In this document: in pieces, positions 59,121 through 64,000 of the stretch | Layout: every line of letters starts with the position of its first letter | Position numbering within the stretch: the first letter of the stretch is position 1 | Source: Tianweitania aestuarii | GTDB lineage: Bacteria > Pseudomonadota > Alphaproteobacteria > Rhizobiales > Rhizobiaceae | Length of the DNA stretch: 64,000 nt | Direction: 5' to 3' | Assembly: GCF_018457165.1 (NCBI RefSeq) | Contig: NZ_JAFMNX010000002.1 | Coordinates: 248,001 to 312,000 of the forward strand | The notes under the pieces: generated by a model | What the model was told of the DNA's origin: nothing | Databases searched by the model: none | What the model saw: the letters and a program-made list of their open reading frames with translations, nothing else | Program-made: the position numbers and the translations under genes

Positions 59121-60260
59121 TTACGCCTTCCCGTTCCGGAAAGACGGATGCCAGAACGTGACGGCTCTCTCCACCAAAGCCACCCCGCCATAAAACAGCG
59201 ATCCGATGACCGCTGCCACTGCGATCTCCGCCCAAACCATGTCGACATTCATGCGGCCGACTTCGGTCGAGATGCGGAACCCCATGCCCACCACGGGCGT
59301 GCCGAAAAACTCCGCTACGATTGCGCCGATCAGCGCCAGAGTCGAGTTGATCTTGAGCGCGTTGAAGATAAAGGGCGCGGCGGCGGGCAGACGCAGCTTG
59401 ACGAGCGTCTGCCAGTATCCGGCCGCATAGGTGCGCATCAGATCGCGCTCCATCGTGGAGGTGACGGCAAGGCCGGCCACCGTGTTCACCAGCATGGGAA
59501 AGAAGGTCATGATCACCACGACCGCCGCCTTCGACTGCCAGTCAAAGCCGAACCACATCACCATGATGGGCGCGATGCCGATCATCGGCAAAGCTGAAAC
59601 GAGATTGCCGATCGGCAGCAGACCACGGCGCATGAACGGGAAACGATCGGCAATGATGGCCGCAACGAAGCCGCCTGCACAGCCCATGATGTAACCGGCC
59701 AGCACCGATTTCAGGATGGTCTGGTTCACGTCTGCGACAATGATCGACAGCGAAGATATGAGCTTGGCGAACACCGCACTCGGCGGTGGCAGGAGGATGA
59801 AGGGAATGCCGAGGCCGCGCGTCACCGCTTCCCAGATGATCAGGATCCAGGCGCCGAAGATCGCGGGGATGATGAGCGACAAGGCAATGCGTCCGAAGCG
59901 GCCTGCAGGCTTCAGCTCCGACAGAACGGTCACGCAGCGCCAGGCAAGCAGCCAGCATGCGGCGAGCACCAGATAGAAGGCCGGCCGCGCCGTACCATTG
60001 GCACCGGCGATCTGGGTGAACAGGAAAAACGTGGCGAGATGGGCGCACAGAAACAGCGAAATGGCGCGCAGAAAACGGCTTTGGTAAAGCGCATCGATGC
60101 CGATGCCGGCCAGAATAAGCCCGTAGATGCGAAACGGCACAGTCTGCATCAAGACCGGTGCGGCACCATCCGCAGTAGCTTTCACCAAAGGCAGCTGAAG
60201 AAGCGCGAGCAGGAGAAGCAGGAGCGCAACGAGCGATTGCCAGGCAAGGGTAGACTTCAT
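59121..60260 (-). CDS. ABC transporter permease with N-terminal membrane extension
   Basis: The 379-aa protein has a BPD_transp_1 permease domain in its C-terminal ~250 residues with the EAA loop RTYAAGYWQTLVKLRLPAAAPFI. Before it lie about 110 extra residues with three or four hydrophobic segments not found in the partner permease. It forms the channel with the 293-aa permease and couples to the ATPase. Its start lies 4 nt inside the partner gene's end. Confidence 0.9.
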   Translation of the reverse strand: MKSTLAWQSLVALLLLLLALLQLPLVKATADGAAPVLMQTVPFRIYGLILAGIGIDALYQSRFLRAISLFLCAHLATFFLFTQIAGANGTARPAFYLVLAACWLLAWRCVTVLSELKPAGRFGRIALSLIIPAIFGAWILIIWEAVTRGLGIPFILLPPPSAVFAKLISSLSIIVADVNQTILKSVLAGYIMGCAGGFVAAIIADRFPFMRRGLLPIGNLVSALPMIGIAPIMVMWFGFDWQSKAAVVVIMTFFPMLVNTVAGLAVTSTMERDLMRTYAAGYWQTLVKLRLPAAAPFIFNALKINSTLALIGAIVAEFFGTPVVGMGFRISTEVGRMNVDMVWAEIAVAAVIGSLFYGGVALVERAVTFWHPSFRNGKA

Positions 60261-61138
60261 GCCGGTCGCGCTCCCATGCGCCGTTCAACGATGCGGCCGA
60301 CGACATCAACGGCCGTTACCAGCAGAACGGCAACGAGACTGCCGGCCACAAGTGCCGCAAACATATCGATCGTCTGGCTGTAATAAGAACCGGCGAGCAG
60401 CTTGGCGCCGATGCCGGCCACCGCACCCGTAGGTAACTCGCCGACAATGGCGCCAACCAAGCTGGCGGCGATCGCCACCTTCATGGACGCGAACAGGAAG
60501 GGCACGGAGGCCGGCAACCGAAGCTTCCAGAAGGTCTGCGCCTTGGAGGCATGATAGGTGTGCATGAGGTCGAGGTTGATGATCTCAGGCGAGCGCAGGC
60601 CTTTCACCATGCCGACCGCGACGGGGAAGAAAGACAGATAGGTCGAGATCAGCGCCTTCGGCAGCAAGCCTGTCAGATTAACCGCCGCCAGCACCACGAT
60701 AATCATGGGTGCCAGCGCCAGGATCGGGATGGTCTGCGAGGCGATGATCCAGGGCATGAGGCTGCGGTCGAGCGAGGTGAAATGCACGATGCCGACCGCG
60801 ATCAGGATGCCCAGCACCGTGCCGATCACGAAGCCGAGCAGGGTCGAGGATAGCGTGACGCCCGCATGATAGATCAGGCTGCGATTGCTCGTGATCTTGC
60901 GAAGAAACGTGTTTTCGAAAAAGTTGGCCGCGACCTGATGCGGTGCCGGCAGCGTCGGCTTCGCCTGCGTCATGGTCGCAAGAAACAGGTCACCGCTCGA
61001 GCGCTCCACCTCTGCCCTTCGGTCGAGGTCGCGCTGGAACGGCGCATTCATGAAATAGGTGCCGGCATACCAGATCGCGACGATCGCGATCAGCATGACC
61101 AGAACGGGGACGATCCTGTTGCCGCGCGTTTCGCTCAT
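60257..61138 (-). CDS. ABC transporter permease
   Basis: The 293-aa permease has an N-terminal membrane segment, a periplasmic loop of ~70 residues and five further segments. The EAA loop HTYHASKAQTFWKLRLPASVPFL is the ATPase contact. It is the second permease of the importer; heterodimeric permeases are usual for the SsuC/ThiX-type group. It is 12 bp downstream of the ATPase gene and overlaps the next permease (ATGA). Confidence 0.92.
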   Translation of the reverse strand: MSETRGNRIVPVLVMLIAIVAIWYAGTYFMNAPFQRDLDRRAEVERSSGDLFLATMTQAKPTLPAPHQVAANFFENTFLRKITSNRSLIYHAGVTLSSTLLGFVIGTVLGILIAVGIVHFTSLDRSLMPWIIASQTIPILALAPMIIVVLAAVNLTGLLPKALISTYLSFFPVAVGMVKGLRSPEIINLDLMHTYHASKAQTFWKLRLPASVPFLFASMKVAIAASLVGAIVGELPTGAVAGIGAKLLAGSYYSQTIDMFAALVAGSLVAVLLVTAVDVVGRIVERRMGARPA

Positions 61139-61150
61139 GGGCTCTAGCGC

Positions 61151-61972
61151 TCAATCATCATAGGAATGGCCGGCGCGCAGACCGTCGCGCACGCGCGCGG
61201 CGATGGCGAGGAACTCCGGCGTTTCGCGGATATCGAGCGGACGCTCGCGCGGCAGGGTGGATTCGATCACATCGGTTACCCGTCCCGGGCGCGGCGACAT
61301 CACGACGATGCGGGTCGAAAGATACACCGCTTCGGGAATGGAATGCGTTACGAAGCAGATCGTCTTTTCCGTGCGCGCCCAAAGCTGCAGCAGCTGTTCG
61401 TTGAGATGATCACGCACGATTTCGTCGAGCGCGCCGAAGGGTTCGTCCATCAGGAGAAGATCGGCATCGAAAGACAACGCACGCGCAATCGAGGCGCGCT
61501 GCTGCATGCCACCCGACAGCTGCCAGGGAAACTTCTTCTCGAAGCCCGTGAGGTTCACGAGCGCCAGCGTGCGGGCGATCCGCTCGCGCTTTTCCGCTTC
61601 GGCGATCCCCATGATCTCCAGGGGCAACGCGACGTTCTTCTCAATCGTGCGCCAGGGATAAAGGGCAGCGGCCTGGAACACATAGCCATAGGCACGGCGT
61701 TCGCGCGCTTCACGCGGGCTCATGCCGTTGATGCTGATCGTGCCGGCCGTCGGCTGTTCGAGATCGGCTATCACCCGCAAAAACGTGGTCTTGCCGCAGC
61801 CCGACGGGCCGATGAAGGACACGAACTCGCCCTTGTTGATGGTGAGATCGACATCGGCCAGCGCCCGAACCGGGCCGTCATTGGTCGGGAATGTTAGGCC
61901 GAGCCCCGCCGCGGAGATGACGGAAGGTGCTGAGGCGGTGGCTTGGTCGGGATGGCTGACGTGGCTGTCCAT
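61151..61972 (-). CDS. ABC transporter ATP-binding protein
   Basis: The 273-aa ATPase has Walker A GPSGCGKTT, the Q-loop in YVFQAAALYPW, signature LSGGMQQRASIARAL, Walker B LLLMDEPFGALD and the switch His in CFVTHSIPEA. It resembles the SsuB/ThiZ/TauB group that powers nitrate-, sulfonate- and pyrimidine-type importers. It lies 9 bp after the hydantoinase gene, in the same operon. Confidence 0.93.
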   Translation of the reverse strand: MDSHVSHPDQATASAPSVISAAGLGLTFPTNDGPVRALADVDLTINKGEFVSFIGPSGCGKTTFLRVIADLEQPTAGTISINGMSPREARERRAYGYVFQAAALYPWRTIEKNVALPLEIMGIAEAEKRERIARTLALVNLTGFEKKFPWQLSGGMQQRASIARALSFDADLLLMDEPFGALDEIVRDHLNEQLLQLWARTEKTICFVTHSIPEAVYLSTRIVVMSPRPGRVTDVIESTLPRERPLDIRETPEFLAIAARVRDGLRAGHSYDD

Positions 61973-61981
61973 GAAGGGACG

Positions 61982-63433
61982 TTACACTCCCGACACCGGA
62001 ATGCCCGCGCGCTCGACCTTGCGCGGTGCGGTGATTTCCTTCCAGGTCGACAGCGCGCGGTTGACGGCCGCAAAGGGCTGGCGCGCCACGAACTCGCCGT
62101 GGCCGGGCTTGGCGTCGACTGTGTCTTCGGTGATCGCCAGTTCGCCGCGCGTGAACACGAAGCGCGGCAGGCCGGTGACTTCGACGCCTTCGAACACGTT
62201 GTAGTCGATCACCGACTGCTGCGATCCGGCCGAAATCGTCTTCGAGCGCTTGGGGTCCCACACGATGATGTCGGCGTCCGATCCCTCGAGGATGGCGCCC
62301 TTCTTGGGGTACATGTTCAGGATCTTGGCGATGTTGGTGGAGGTGACCGCCACGAACTCGTTCATGGTGAGCCGGCCGGTGGCGACGCCGCGCGTCCAAA
62401 GAACCGGAAGCCGGTCTTCCAGCCCGCCGGTGCCGTTCGGGATCTTGGTGAAATCGTTCAAACCGGTGCGCTTCTGTTCGGTGGTGAAGGCGCAGTGATC
62501 GGTGGCGACGACCTGAAGCGAGCCGGCCTGCAAACCGGCCCAGAGCGAATCCTGATGCTGCTTGTTGCGGAAAGGCGGGCTCATCACGCGGCGCGCGGCA
62601 TGGTCCCAGTCCCCGTTCATGTATTCGGTTTCGTCGAGCACGAGATGCTGGATCAGCGGCTCGCCGAACACGCGCATGCCCTTCTGGCGCGCGCGCCGGA
62701 TGGCTTCGTGGCTTTGTTCGCAGGAGACATGCACGACATAAAGCGGCGAATTCGCCATGTCGGCGATCATGATGGCGCGGTTGGTGGCCTCGCCCTCGAC
62801 TTCCGCCGGACGGGAATAAGCGTGGGCTTCCGGGCCGTTATTGCCGGCGGCGAGAAGCTTCTGGCTGAGCGCTGCAACCACGTCGCCGTTTTCGGCATGA
62901 ACGAGCGGCAGCGCGCCGAGATCGCTGCAGCGCTGGAAGGACGAGAACATTTCGTCGTCATCCACCATCAGCGAGCCCTTATAGGCCATGAAGTGCTTGA
63001 AGGTATTGATGCCGCGATCGACGACCTCGGCCATCTCGTTGAACACCTGCTCGCCCCACCAGGTGACCGCCATGTGGAAGGTGTAGTCGGTGGCCGCCTT
63101 GACCGACTTGTTGTCCCACATCTTAATGGCATCAAGCAGGGACTGGCCGGGGTTCGGAAGGCAGAAATCCACCACCATCGTGGTGCCGCCGGCAAGGGCG
63201 GCGCGCGTGCCGCTTTCGAAATCATCGGCGGAATAGGTGCCCATGAACGGCATTTCGAGATGGGTATGCGGATCGATGCCGCCAGGCATGACATAGCAGC
63301 CGGTGGCATCGAAGCTCTCGTCACCCGACAGATTCTGGCCGATCCTGGCGATCACACCACCCTCGATCAGCACATCCGCCTTGTAGGTGCGGTCTGCGGT
63401 GACGATCGTGCCGTTCTTTATGACTTTGGACAT
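61982..63433 (-). CDS. hydA: Dihydropyrimidinase (D-hydantoinase)
   Basis: The 483-aa amidohydrolase opens the ring of dihydrouracil/dihydrothymine to N-carbamoyl-beta-amino acids, the second step of reductive pyrimidine breakdown. The dinuclear zinc ligands His56 and His58 (GGIDPHTHLE) and the carboxylated Lys152 (FMAYKGS) are present; VVHVSCEQ and ATDHCAF supply later ligands. GGGGAA precedes the ATG at 63433; a TTG at 63445 is unlikely. With the carbamoyl hydrolase upstream and the importer downstream it forms a catabolic operon. Confidence 0.92.
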   Translation of the reverse strand: MSKVIKNGTIVTADRTYKADVLIEGGVIARIGQNLSGDESFDATGCYVMPGGIDPHTHLEMPFMGTYSADDFESGTRAALAGGTTMVVDFCLPNPGQSLLDAIKMWDNKSVKAATDYTFHMAVTWWGEQVFNEMAEVVDRGINTFKHFMAYKGSLMVDDDEMFSSFQRCSDLGALPLVHAENGDVVAALSQKLLAAGNNGPEAHAYSRPAEVEGEATNRAIMIADMANSPLYVVHVSCEQSHEAIRRARQKGMRVFGEPLIQHLVLDETEYMNGDWDHAARRVMSPPFRNKQHQDSLWAGLQAGSLQVVATDHCAFTTEQKRTGLNDFTKIPNGTGGLEDRLPVLWTRGVATGRLTMNEFVAVTSTNIAKILNMYPKKGAILEGSDADIIVWDPKRSKTISAGSQQSVIDYNVFEGVEVTGLPRFVFTRGELAITEDTVDAKPGHGEFVARQPFAAVNRALSTWKEITAPRKVERAGIPVSGV

Positions 63434-63485
63434 GGAGTTCCCCAACTCTTTTTATGTGTGCGTCCAGGAGATCAGATGGATAGCG

Positions 63486-64000
63486 TCAACTGACGATCTC
63501 CGCTGTTTCGACGACGGCATGAAACAGCACGTCGCAGCCTGCGGACGCCCATTCTTTTGAAATTTCTTCCGCTTCGTTGTGGCTCAAGCCGTCGACGCAG
63601 GGGCAGAAGATCATGGCCGTCGGTGCGACGCGGTTGATCCAGCAAGCGTCGTGGCCAGCACCCGACACGATGTTGCGATGGGAGTAGCCGAGGCGGTCAG
63701 CGGCATCGCGCACGGCCTTGACGCAGGTCTCGTCAAAGGCGACCGGGTCGAAATGGCCGACCTGCTCGACCGCGGCGCTGATCTCCAGTGTTTCGCAGAT
63801 CGTTGCGATCCCGTCGCGGATGCGCGCATCCATCTCGTCCAGCACTTCCTTGTCGGGCGAGCGGATGTCGACCGTGAAGACGCATCTGCCGGCGATGATG
63901 TTGCGGGAATTCGGATAGACGTCCATATGGCCGATCGCGCCGACCGCGTCCGGCTGATAATCCATCGCGATCTCATGCACGAGCTCGGTGACGCGCGCCA
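63486..64000 (-). CDS. M20 Zn-dependent hydrolase, beta-ureidopropionase/carbamoylase type (partial)
   Basis: The last ~171 residues of a protein whose start lies beyond the window. GAIGHMDVYPNSRNIIAG, FTVDIRSPD and the C-terminal IVSGAGHDACWINRVAPTAM with PCVDGLSHNEAEEI match the N-carbamoyl-amino-acid hydrolase/allantoate amidohydrolase group; the final His in LSHNEAE is a zinc ligand. Next to dihydropyrimidinase it most likely hydrolyses N-carbamoyl-beta-alanine, the third step of pyrimidine breakdown. It is 52 bp upstream of hydA. Confidence 0.88.
   Translation of the reverse strand, partial: ARVTELVHEIAMDYQPDAVGAIGHMDVYPNSRNIIAGRCVFTVDIRSPDKEVLDEMDARIRDGIATICETLEISAAVEQVGHFDPVAFDETCVKAVRDAADRLGYSHRNIVSGAGHDACWINRVAPTAMIFCPCVDGLSHNEAEEISKEWASAGCDVLFHAVVETAEIVS

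Noticed and set aside
61943-63493. 516-codon plus-strand frame
   Set aside because: Antisense to the dihydropyrimidinase gene.

Overview
The window looks like a chromosomal segment of an alphaproteobacterium of the order Hyphomicrobiales (Rhizobiales), probably near the Phyllobacteriaceae/Rhizobiaceae. The evidence is the high G+C content, the complete mra/dcw cell-wall and division cluster continuing into lpxC-bamD-recN-ligA, FtsZ with a long Pro/Gln-rich linker, and a class A RNase P RNA beside mraZ. No species call is possible from sequence alone.

Layout. 1-4.8 kb: an FUSC-family exporter, a DUF421 protein and a DUF2254 membrane protein lie between two direct copies of a ~335-bp structured repeat. 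4.8-12.1 kb: an HWE histidine kinase, a hexapeptide acetyltransferase, CreA, SCO1/SenC, PrmA, a 54-aa protein, an aminopeptidase P and AzlCD. 12.2-38.5 kb, all on the minus strand except one gene: the division and envelope cluster, in transcriptional order mraZ-rsmH-ftsL-ftsI-murE-murF-mraY-murD-ftsW-murG-murC-murB-(MAPEG gene, opposite strand)-ddl-ftsQ-ftsA-ftsZ-lpxC-bamD-recN-ligA. Most junctions are 4-nt ATGA overlaps, so translation is tightly coupled. 38.7-39.1 kb: rnpB.

39.2-45.4 kb: peptidoglycan-active enzymes (lytic transglycosylase, amidase, GH25 lysozyme), a TerB/J-domain protein, a PAS-GGDEF-EAL protein with a degenerate GGDEF motif, and a RelBE-type toxin-antitoxin pair. 45.4-58.1 kb: a PLP decarboxylase, metF with its ArsR-methyltransferase regulator and a palindromic operator, a DUF2293 protein, an SDR, a MOSC protein, a KAS III-like enzyme, Tam, EttA, an alpha/beta hydrolase, a TPP enzyme and a TerC-family protein. 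58.1-64 kb: a minus-strand operon with an NMT1/THI5-type ABC importer, a dihydropyrimidinase/hydantoinase and the start-truncated end of an M20 carbamoyl-amino-acid hydrolase. This fits uptake and reductive degradation of pyrimidines.

The most unusual feature is the repeat at about 116-446 and 4267-4601. Its two copies differ mainly in ways that preserve base pairing: several helices carry paired compensatory changes, which points to selection on an RNA (or DNA) fold rather than on protein. Other points of interest are four TGGG boxes at exact 10-bp spacing upstream of mraZ, a 20-bp palindrome upstream of the metF regulator that decides its start codon, twin tetraloop hairpins between ftsA and ftsZ, and an insertion in the HhH region of LigA.
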